In this document: positions 36,801-46,319 of the stretch, piece by piece
Layout of the letters: each line of letters starts with the position of its first letter
Numbering within the stretch: the stretch's first letter is position 1
NCBI GenBank assembly: GCA_033439295.1
Contig: JAVTLE010000015.1
Coordinates: forward strand, 372,001-436,000
From: Deuterostichococcus epilithicus
Lineage: Eukaryota; Chlorophyta; Trebouxiophyceae; Prasiolales; Stichococcaceae
Direction: 5' to 3'
Length of the DNA: 64,000 bases
Position numbers and translations under genes: made by a program
Notes under the pieces: model-generated
Database searches by the model: none
Seen by the model: the letters and a program-made list of their open reading frames with translations, nothing else
Told to the model about the DNA's origin: nothing

Positions 36801-39756
36801 GGCGTCGGCTTCACGTACCCGGGCACCCAGCGGCAGGTCCTGAAGGACGTAGTCGTGCGGTGCAACCTCAACAGCCGCGTCGCGGTGCTGGGGGTGCGTG
36901 CCTTTTGGGCCTCTTCTCCCCTCTGGAAAGTGGGGCCCCTGCAGCGATACTGCCTGCTGTGGCAGCGCGTTGCTCTGCTGCGGTTGCTGGCAAGCTCGTG
37001 GGAGGATGCACTGACTTTGGCGCTTGCTTTCCTTCTCTCTTGTCAGAAGGCACCCTGTTCGACCTGCTGAACTGCGCCCCATCCAGGGCGCCTCGTGTGG
37101 TCAACCTTCTGATCGTGGCCTCGCCTACCTCCGCCTTTGCTTCACTCTCTCGCCGATCCCTCATCTGCATGATGTTTGCTCGCCTGCAGGCCAATGGCGC
37201 GGGCAAGTCCACGCTGATCAAGCTGCTGACGGGGGAGATGCAGCCCAACGAGGGCTCCGTGTGGAAGCACCCCAACACGCGCGTAGCCTACGTCGCCCAG
37301 CATGCCTTCCACCACCTGGAGCAGGTGTGCACAGCCTGCTGGTCCGCTCTCCTACGATGCTGCAGGTGCCAGTATGCAGGGTAGCAGGTGCGAGTGTGTC
37401 CTGCACACACGGCAGTCCTCTGCAGCAGCAAGGTTAGTCATCATGTCCTGTCGCCGTCATTAGTGATATCTCCCCAAAAACTGCAAGCCGTGAAGGCTGC
37501 AACTATCGACGCTCCTGCTTTGCAGCACCTGGACTGGACGGCGCTGGAGTACATCCGGTGGCGGTACGAGATCGGTGAGGATCGCGAGGGCCTCGACAAG
37601 GTCGACCGTGCGGTGAGTCGGGCCCGAGCGCCCGCTCCCTGACATGACTGCCAGTGTTCGTGCGGCACGTTGAAGACACGTCACCCACTCACTCGCCGAG
37701 CTGCAGCAGTGTGCTGCGTCCCACCGGACCTGCCTCAGATCTGTAAAGGCAGCCGAGCCGTCCTGTGCCGTTCCCGTCCTAAACCCATAAACCTTGCACG
37801 CCGCAGCTCACCCCGGAGGAGAAGGCACACCTGGAACGTTTCTTCACCTGGGACGGCGAGTCGCGGCGCATCGAGTTCTTGAACTCGAGGCGCAAGTCCA
37901 AGAAGACCTACGAGTACGAGGTCAAGTGGATGGGGCTGCGCGACTCGCGCAACTCCTGGATCACCCGCGAATCGTGCGTCCTCCCCCTCTGCTCCTCTCC
38001 TTGGGAACACTCTCCCCCTGCCCCTGACCTGATGCAGTGCCGCCCCAGGTTCCCGCTGGCCATCGGACCTTGCTCACCGCAGCTGTCTCTGTATGTGTCA
38101 GGCAGCCTTGATGGCATGCCCACGGCCCGCGACCCGGCGCTGCAGCTTTGCGGCAGCCGCCTGCGCCAAGCCCGTGATCGAGATGGACCTGAAGGACAGC
38201 CTCTCAACTCTGCTCGTGCGATGCTCACGTGCAGGCTGGTGGGGCTGGGCACCGCCTCAGCTCCACCAAGCTGGTGAACGAGGCGGAGATGAGGGAGGCG
38301 CAACTGAAACTGAAGCGAAACCGACCGTTTGCTTGCAGGCTGGCGGAGCTCGGCTTCACGAAGCTGGTGAACGAGGTGGACATGAAGGAGGCGGCGCGGC
38401 AGGGGCTGCTGGGCCTGGGCTCCAAGCCACTCGACAGCGACCACATCCAGGCGCACCTGGCGGACTTTGGGCTCGACCCAGAGTTCTCCACGCACTCGCG
38501 CATGCGCGGCCTGTCGGGTGGGTGCACTTGCAAGCTCCTGATCCGGCTGGCGCCGACGCGCTGGGGGTAGCGCCGCGGCGCCTGCGGCCGTGCGCCGTGC
38601 GCAGACGCAGGATGGCACGGCGGCGGGCGGCATGTGTGTTGATCTCGCGAGGCGCCGCTTGATGCTACCTGATTTGCGGCGCCTCCCGGGCAGCGATCCG
38701 AGGACGGGCGGCACTCAGAGAGCGACATGGGACCGACCTGCAGCTCGAGAGCTGCTCCGCTCCATGGACGCTGAGCTGTGGCGCTGCTCCTGGGACACAG
38801 GCGGCCAGAAGGTCAAGGTGGTGCTGGCGGCGGCGATGTGGAACTGCCCCCACCTGCTGGTCCTCGACGAGCCGACCAACTACCTGGATCGGGACTCGCT
38901 GGGCGCGCTGGCCGACGCCATCAAGGTCTTCGAGGGCGGAGTCGTCATGATCAGCCACAACACAGGTGCGCGGCGGCGCTGGCAAGCTGGCAGCTTGGAC
39001 ATGCAGGCAGGGGCCGACGCTGCAGAGGCGCTGCGTGCCTGACTGGTCAGGCACGCGGAGTGCAAGTCTCCTGTGCTGATTGCAGGGGGGCTTGCCTACG
39101 CCAGTGTCTGTCAGTGCTGCTGGCCAGTGGATGTGCAGAGCTGCAATGCGCATTGTGTCTTGTTCTCCTGTGAAGAGATGCCATGCGCTGACTTGCGCTC
39201 GCCACCCGCTGCGCGCAGAGTTCACCAGCGAGCTGTGCGCGGAGACGTGGGTGGTCAAGGACGGCACCGTGACGGCGCTGCTGAAGGGCGTCAAGCTGGA
39301 GGGGCAGGGCGAGGAGCACTCGGAGGCCGTCCAGGCGCAGCTGGCGGAGGCGTTGAAAGAGAAGGCGAAGCAGAAGGCTGAAAAGGCCAAGTCGCTGGCG
39401 GAGAAGAAGGCCAAGAAGGAGGAGGAGCGGCGGCGCAAGTTCGCCAAGAAGGTGAGCGCCGGCGGGACAACAACGGCGTGACAAGCATGAAAGTACACGT
39501 ATGCTGTTCTACAACGGCGCTGGCGGAGTCAGGGGGGAAAGCTGCGGTGGGATGGGTTGCGGCATCGCCAGGATCGTGCGCTGTCAGCATGCTGCTTCGG
39601 ATCCCAGCCAGTCAGATTCATCGCCCAGCGTAGCGTGTTAGTGTGAACGACCATGTGTCAAATGTCAGTCTGAGGTGCTCCCCCTGTTGTGTTGCGCAGG
39701 GCGGCAGCCTCATCACTGCAGGCGGCGCGACATGGCAGAACATTGGCGTCAAGTGA
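30864..39756 (+). CDS. Translation elongation factor 3 (eEF3), HEAT-ABC-ABC ATPase with chromodomain
   Basis: There are 23 exons: 30864-31013, 31118-31146, 31186-31372, 31590-31715, 31976-32104, 32343-32492, 33024-33134, 33368-33457, 33666-33767, 34041-34187, 34506-34665, 35026-35111, 35394-35544, 35788-35907, 36156-36361, 36657-36893, 37190-37324, 37526-37612, 37807-37973, 38339-38517, 38801-38965, 39219-39451 and 39700-39756. They close in frame to 1067 aa (yeast eEF3 is 1044). Domains: HEAT repeats 1-~405 ([14 protein letters not shown]), [14 protein letters not shown]1 (GPNGAGKST ~482-491, [21 protein letters not shown]), ABC2 (ANGAGKST ~728, LSGGQKVK ~915, [17 protein letters not shown]) with the eEF3-specific chromodomain between them ([16 protein letters not shown] ~840), and a Lys/Glu coiled tail. 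eEF3 uses ATP to help release E-site tRNA. Introns cut the ABC1 Walker A and ABC2 signature codons. Confidence 0.95.
35220..35442 (+). repeat. Triple 90-bp tandem repeat at the eEF3 exon 13 acceptor
   Basis: CTCATGCGC-like blocks start at 35220, 35310 and 35400, exactly 90 bp apart. The third is real exon 13 ([15 protein letters not shown]). The second, preceded by its own cag, reads [15 protein letters not shown]. The first is shorter and more decayed (LMRCIAGS). Confidence 0.9.
38231..38400 (+). repeat. 104-bp tandem copy of the eEF3 exon 20 acceptor edge
   Basis: Real exon 20 starts at 38339 (gcag|GCTGGCGGAGCTCGGC, encoding [17 protein letters not shown]). A copy starts at 38235 (gcag|GCTGGTGGGGCTGGGC) and contains [12 protein letters not shown] in a shifted context. 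It lies in intron 19. Confidence 0.9.
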
Positions 39757-40391
39757 GGTGGCAACACTGGTTGCCGCATCGCGTCACACGGCGTGGGCCC
39801 CTAACATATGGTGATCTGCACGGTTTTTTTTTCGGCGGCTGCTGGTGCCGCAAGTCTGGAAAGGGAACAACAGTTTCGGTCATGAGGACCGCCAGTTGGT
39901 TGTCGGATACGTTCTTAGGACACGGCGTAGTGTTTGGACATCAGGAGGGTCTCTCACCAAGTAGAATCACAGTGCGCGGCGCATTGAATTGAGGTTTGCA
40001 GGAAGGTCTGACTTGGTTTGTGCCATTGCTCTGTTTTCCAGACATCTGGGGTATGCCTCTCTAGTGGAGCACGATTCTTTGGAAATGCTAGGGCCCGCTT
40101 TCGTGCCGTTCGCCACTTAAAAGTCTGCGGGTTGCACCCGCCGTACCTCGAACTTCCCAAGCTGTACCAGACCGTATTTCTGGCAACACCGTCTGCACAG
40201 TTTGTGCATTTCACGCATGCAGATCGTCTCCGTCATCGCCATCGCCATCGCATCTTCTCTTGTCCGCACGTCATCATTGCTTAGTGTTGGTAGGAACACC
40301 CGCTGCTGTTGATGCATGGCACATATTCTCGGGGCATCGGCACTTTGACTCGAGCTGTAAGCGGCTCTGCGGAGCTTCATCACCAGCAGAA
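39757..40391. other. Intergenic, eEF3 3' end to P450 promoter
   Basis: About 630 bp, AT-richer than the genes. It contains an 8-T run near 39825 and a CATCGCCATCGCCATCGCATC microrepeat near 40234. No gene was recognised. Confidence 0.4.
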
Positions 40392-42938
40392 ATGCACCTC
40401 ATGTGGACCACTACACTAGTCTCCGGCATCGCATTGTGCTTGCTCGTGCTCGTGCTACGGGTGATCCACCAGGTGCTGCAGCTGAGCGCTGGCGGCGCGG
40501 CATTTCTGGCGCACAAGCGAGCGCAGCATGGCGACGCCTTTCAGATCGGCGCCTTCCCGCCGCGCCTGGTGTTTCTGTTCCACCCGGCGGCGATTCGGCA
40601 GTTCTTCACGGCGCCCATCGACGAAATCGACTTCCGCATGGCGGTCGAGCACTTTACGAAGCGCGTCTTCCAGGTGTCCGCCCGTGACTTGCACGCCGCA
40701 TCCGAGGGCAGAACCAGAGAACCATGCACCGATGTGGCGCTGGCAGGCTGCATGTACCTGGGTTGAGCGGGAGGGCTCGCGGCACGCTTCCATTCATGCA
40801 ACTTTCCATAGCTGTAGACTGCCTCATGGGCTGCACTCAATTCCCCTTCGCAGCTGTCGAACGAGGGCTTTTTCCCGCGGCACCAGCGTCTGTGGCGTGG
40901 CCTGCGCAACCTGCTCACGGGCTCCTGCGTGCCGCTGCGGGCGGCGCAGCTGTCGCGCGGGCTGCAGGACACGCTGCTGACGGCCTGGCCTCCTGTGGGG
41001 CAGGAGGTGCGACTACATTCGAGCTTGAATCCGTCGGAAATTTACACTCGAGGAAGCATCTGAGAGAAGCATCTGAGAGAAGAAGTCCTCGAACTTTTCT
41101 CCTCAAACAGCAGTGACAGTGGCCCTGTGCAGGGCATGCTTCTGATAGCTCGGCGCCCATCATTGGATGGGCTGCGACACCCAGCTGCCGGGCGGAGCAC
41201 AGAATCCATCTACACACACACCTGCAATATGTCACCGGCCGCAGTGCTCCCAACCGGCACTGGGCATTGCCACACACACTGCCAGCCCTGTGTGCAGGTC
41301 GACCTGCTGGACACGGTGAAGGCGCTGCTGTTCGGCTGCGTGGCGGAGCTCCTGTTCGGGCGCGACTTCCTCGAGGCGCATGGGCGGGTGCCGCTGCAGC
41401 GGGCCTTCTTCGAGTTCGAGGAGGGCTTCGAGCTGGCGGCCAGCCCGCTGCCGCACGTTCTGCAGCCGCGCTTCTGTGCCGCTCGGCGGACGCTGCTTCA
41501 AGCCTTCAGGTGGGTGCGCAAGAGGTTCTTTGCTCATCAGGCGGTCATCTCGTGGAGCGTCTGTGCATACACAGGATAGCGGCACCACAAGATATCGGCA
41601 CCTCGCCTCCATGCACGGTCGCTCGCTGCAACTCTGCTCATGTTCTGGGCGTGCGACCCGCGGCGCAGCTGCTGGCAGACGCAGTGGGGCCTCTAGGACG
41701 GGTGCATGGGGCCAGCCAAACGTTTCTGCAGCCGCAGTAGCCGAGCGCTCCATGTCTTGCAGGGAGTCAGTCTCCGCCACACGCTTCACGGGGTCCGTCG
41801 TGGCGGAGCTGCTGGCGGAGGCAGACATCTCCGACGCCGAGGCCCCGCACATCCTGCTGGCCGTGCTGTGGGCTGCCATGGTGAGGCGCCGTCTTTGAAT
41901 GCGCTGTTGAGTCATCTGACCTACCGCAAATGCAGGCTCCTGCTCCAGAGCTGCACGCTAGAGGTCTGCTGCTGTGCGCACACGCTGACGGCGCACAGCC
42001 TCAATTTTGCTGTATCTCCAGGTTATATTCTGTGGTGCACGCAGGCAAACTCGGTGCCGGCTGCCTTCTGGACGCTCGCCGTGCTGCTACTGCCGTCGCA
42101 GCGACGACTGCTGGCAGACATTCGGGCGGCGGCGCCGGAGTCAGACGACCAGCTGGCACAGCATGCAGTCCAGGTGAATAGTCATACATGCAGCGAATCT
42201 CAAAAGTGGAGGGTGGGATCGCCTCGCGACGAGATTCAACGTCTCACCCACCGAGGGCAGGCACGCTGCTGCACTTCCAGCATCAGAGTTGTGACGGCGT
42301 CTGAGCGCCCAAGTCCATTGGCTGGTTCGCACAGATGGCGCTGGATGCCCGCAGCACAGTGCGGCTGTGTGGCGACGAGGCCATCAGGCTGTTCAGCCCC
42401 AGCATCGACGTCAGGTGAGGTTGAGCAGGGCAGCACAGGACCTGCTTCCCTCCGCCTCGCTGCCTGAGGCACCTGCTCAGTAGACAACCGAAGCACCTGA
42501 GGCCGCTGCTCGGCCTTGCATCTCTGCTGCCAGGTGCTCCGCCCGTGCACAACACAGCTCGGTAGGCCCTGCAACCATCACTTGGGCCGATTTCGCTGGC
42601 ATTTTGGACTGATGGCAGTATATCGCTGCAGGGTGGCTGCGCGGGACCTGGTGTTGCCGGCTGGCCCGGCGGGGCGCGGCCTGCGCATTCAGCGTGGCTC
42701 CATCCTCGCCGTCAGCCCCTTCCTCAGCCACCGGGACGAGCGGCTGTTCCCGGACGCGCCTGGCGCCTTCCATCCGCACCGCTTTGCCGGCGGCGGCCCG
42801 AACTCGGGCCCCGTGGCGACAACGGCGGAAACGGCAGAGGTCCGGCCAAAGGGCGGCCAACGTCGATCAGACGGCAGCGGCGAGGCTTTTGAGGCGGCTG
42901 TCGACAGCCGTGGTGGTGCTGCCTCTGCGGATGGGGCT

Positions 42939-42969
<31 letters not shown>

Positions 42970-43561
42970 ACACTGCAGCGGCTGTGGGCAGCGGCCGGGG
43001 CGAGGTGGCAGACGAACTCGGCGCCATCCCGGGCGTGTCACAGACGGGCATGGCGTTTGGCGGCGGCCGCTTCAGGTAACGCCGCTGGCGCACTGCCGTG
43101 CGAAACTTGTTATTTAGCAACTCTCGTGGCTTGAATGCAGGAATGCATGCTGCTGCAGGTCCTGCTGGACGATCACATGCTCCTGAGAACATTCCGGTAG
43201 TGCCATCATGAAAGGCATTCTGTAGGCACACAGCTGCTGTCATTCAGCATGAATGACGCCTGGCTGAAGGTGCCCCGGGCGCGCTTTTGCGGAGATGGAG
43301 GTGGCCCTCTTCGTCGCCAATGTGCTGCTGCGCTACGACCTGCAGCTGCAGCCGCCGCCGCCGGTTCCAGCTGCCGCCGCTGTGCCGGAGCCCTGGTGGC
43401 AGCGGCTGCTGTGCCCTGCCGCGGGGCTGCAGGCCGGCTGGAAGGCGGACTTGGCGCCGGATGCTGCGCAGTATCTGCCCGACATACAGCACCGGCGGCT
43501 GGTGGGCATGAAGTGGCCGGCGACGCCCTGCATCGTGAGGGTGGCCGCCCTGCGAGGCTGA
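40392..43561 (+). CDS. Cytochrome P450
   Basis: Eight exons (40392-40673, 40854-41006, 41298-41509, 41763-41880, 42045-42173, 42335-42414, 42632-43075, 43270-43561) close in frame to 569 aa. The N-terminal anchor is TLVSGIALCLLVLVLRVIHQ (ER membrane). VFLFHPAAIRQFFTAP follows, then helix C-like RHQRLWRGLRNLL. The I-helix is ANSVPAAFWTLAVLL, with Asn-Ser-Val replacing the usual oxygen-activating Thr. The heme loop is AFGGGRFRCPGRAFAEMEVA with ligand Cys474; the loop is split by the last intron. About 80 residues of Gly/Ala/Asp-rich sequence are inserted just before the heme loop, making the protein longer than the ~500 aa norm. The lack of the I-helix Thr is shared with some non-monooxygenase P450s (isomerase, dehydratase or CYP7/8-clan types), but clan and substrate cannot be fixed by eye. 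Confidence 0.88.
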
Positions 43562-44167
43562 GGCCTCGCGGCTGGGCGGACTTGGACAGCACCACTTGGT
43601 GCTGGCAGCAGGAAGCACCGTCCTCGCCTGGTAACGGATGACGGGCTGTTTCTCCAGTTGGGATGAGCCAGTTTGCCCCTTTGTTTTTCCTACCAAATAC
43701 TTCGGCGGCCGGAGGCAGGGGAGCTCAGGGAACGACAGCAGTGCACAACTACACAGCTGGCGGCAGCACTTGAGGAAGTCCATCTGCGAACAGGAGTGCA
43801 AGTCAAATCGCTGGCAGGGTACATCTCGTTTCGGCAGAGAGTTGAAACCCACAGCTCATCGTCTTGAAGCCGCAATGGAAACGAGCGCCAATAGTACACG
43901 TGTTCATCATCTCAAAACTGGCGCAATGCCTAGAACGGAATCAGATTTCCGCTACAGAACCTACGACAAAACACAGCAGACCCCGGTGCATTCCCGACAA
44001 CGCAGAGCCTGCTGCAAAGCTGCACCTGTCACTGCAAGCGGCCCAGGCCGCGCTGGCATGACATGTTCTGAGATCCCCTGGCAACCGCAGCAGCAGCCAC
44101 AACCACTCTCAACGAGCTGTTGTCGCCCCCATATGGCGGCAATGCCATGTCAACGGGCTGGTGCTCA
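43562..44167. other. Convergent intergenic region, P450 / F-box
   Basis: A plus-strand open frame at 43638-44222 has no family resemblance and overlaps the F-box 3' exon antisense, so it is not called a gene. Nothing else was recognised. Confidence 0.35.
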
Positions 44168-45634
44168 TTATTTTCCCCTGTGCAGCATCGGGCGGCACCA
44201 CATCTTGCCTTCCTCACGATAGATGCCCAGGTCCAACACGGAGCATTGCGCGGCGTCAAGGCCAGGTCCACGATACGGCCGCATCTGCAGCAGAAGACAA
44301 ACTGCGCTTGCCGAAATGCAACTTGATTGATGTCGGCCAAGCGACTGGTGGTCAGGCGCAGCCAGCTTTATGTGTCTTGCTGAGATCCTGATGATGCAAA
44401 CCTGCCGCTGTGTCGGCGCAGTGCTGCAGTCGAGGCCAATGCTGCACTGCCCCACCCTCCCGCTCATCTGCGTGTCTCAGTGGATGCAGCTGGAAGTTGT
44501 TCGACGCACGTTCTTTAGCATGCCAGCGATGCCGCCCCAGCGCCGCATCGCAGCTCGCACGATATCTGGCCGCCGGAACAGTTGCATCGCTTGGAAGCTG
44601 GGGTTCACCGGGTTGGTGTCTGCTGCATGTGGCAACGTGTCCAGATCCGCGGCGCGCAGCTTGTACCTGCAAGTCAGAGGCATTCCATGTCTGCTTTTGA
44701 CAGGCCAGCAGTGCACGCCTGAAAGCCGTGTCGACATGCCAATCTGATAGCCACAACGAGTAGCATGTCGACGTGCAAGCTGGAGCTATGGCGTGCTGCA
44801 CAGTGCCACTGCACGCCCCCTGCAGCAGCCACCTGTGCATGGCCTCCGACTTCGAGAGCATGCGATGCGATGCGCGCGCCAGCTGGTAGTCCTCGGAGCA
44901 GCCTCGGCACAGCAGCGGCCTGATGTTGCCCACAGGCGGGCGACGCCGCGTGGCACGGCCGCACTGGTAGCAGCGTGCTGCACACACCTCGCCAATATAT
45001 CTGCACCACGAAGGAGACGAGGAGTGTCCTTGCGAATGCATCAGTGGAGCAAAAGGTTGTAAGTCTGCCGGCTGTCGCCTTGCTGCATGCTGATGCAGTG
45101 GACATCCGTGTGCCGCGTTTGCTTGCAGGCGTTTGCAGGCAGATTAAGGAAGTCACACTCACATCTGGCGCCACTGCTGCGGCGTGCGTGATGGAAATGG
45201 ACGCCTCTTGCCGTCCAAACTCCCCAGCAACCCCGCTCGAGCCGCAAGGCACGCCCATATAATCGAGTTCGCCGCTGCTGCGTGCCTGAGCAAACAGCAA
45301 CGACGGTCACAAATTGGCGCAGCACAAGAGACTAGGTATCCATCACCGTGGCACGGTCATGCGAGCTCGCACCATAGAAATGTACCCCTTGCACGAGCGG
45401 CTTTTGGCAAGCTGCTGAGCAGCACGTTCAGCGAGGAGAAACGCACCATGCGCGACTGGTCATCAGCGCGTGCACCAGGCTCTCGTGGTCCGGCAGCATG
45501 GCAAGGATGCGCTGCAGCAGCTCCGCTGGTAGCGCTGCTGAGGTCGGTGCCGGCCGCTCGCGGCGTTCGGCGGCATGTTCTGGCGCCTCTATAGGCAGAT
45601 CAAGCCACGGCGGGCTGAGCCTGGAAACAGACAT
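44168..45634 (-). CDS. F-box protein with zinc-binding and XPA-C-like region
   Basis: Five exons (45634-45447, 45285-45163, 45000-44833, 44666-44510, 44284-44168) close in frame to 250 aa. Residues ~32-65 are an F-box: ALPAELLQRILAMLPDHESL, then VHALMTSRAW. PQQWRQIY follows, then a four-Cys unit CYQCGRATRR ... LLCRGC. Next comes a segment MLSKSEAMHRYKLRAADLD, echoing the 'LTKTEAK..YLLkD.DL' linker of XPA C-terminal domains and of many fungal F-box proteins. The end, RAAMRRWGGIAGMLKN, is helical. F-box proteins recruit substrates to SCF ubiquitin ligases; the zinc module may be the substrate or nucleic-acid reader (inferred). Exon 5 (MRPYRGPGL...) is the least certain part. Confidence 0.72.
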
Positions 45635-46319
45635 TGCCGCGCGTAAGAAATGAGAGACGATGCAGCAGAGCCTGTTACCAGCTCAGGCGTTTTCAAAGGC
45701 AGTGGCGCTGACATCCGATGCCTACATGGATCCAAGGCACCTCAACAAGAGTGCCCTCAGAATGCATGCCTCTCATGTCACTGCACTCCTGGTGCAGTTG
45801 AAGAGTTGGATCTTTGTTGATCTTCCAGATTCCACGTGATTTGTGACTAAGTGGACTCCGCTGCTTGACAATTGGTAGCTGCAGCACACTGATCTTGAAT
45901 GCTGATCATGCGCGCTTTCCATGACACGAGTGCCTCGCCGCAGCGGGCCATTGCCAGCGCAGGTTGCCACAGGATCGCCAGGCCAGTGCAACAGATCACA
46001 GGCAAGCAGCACTGGGGCCAAACGACAGCAAAATAATCAATGTTGATCGGTTGATTCATCAGAAAAATGTTGAATGCATCATTTTTTCGCCTGCTGCACT
46101 CTGCATCTAACGCGATCAAGCATGTGCGAGCCTCAGCAGCAGCATGTGCATGGCTCTGTGGTGCGTGGCGCTGTGCTTTATATGCGTAGGTTCATCTTGC
46201 ACCGCCTGCACACGTCAGTGCAGCACTTGCAATGATGCGCGGGCATCAACGCTGCCCTCACAGAAGTTCCATCTGCCTATTGCTTGACACCACAAAGCCT
46301 ACGTCAAGCGCAGGCCGCC
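45635..46319. promoter_or_regulatory. Divergent intergenic region, F-box (-) / aminotransferase (+)
   Basis: About 690 bp holding two promoters. AT-rich at 46025-46100 (ATTTTTTCGCC, GTTGATCGGTTGATTCATC). TTTATATGCGTAGG near 46177 is a TATA-like string about 145 bp upstream of the aminotransferase ATG. Confidence 0.4.

Noticed and set aside
43638-44222. 194-codon plus-strand frame
   Set aside because: No recognisable motif, no splice partners, and it overlaps the F-box 3' exon antisense.
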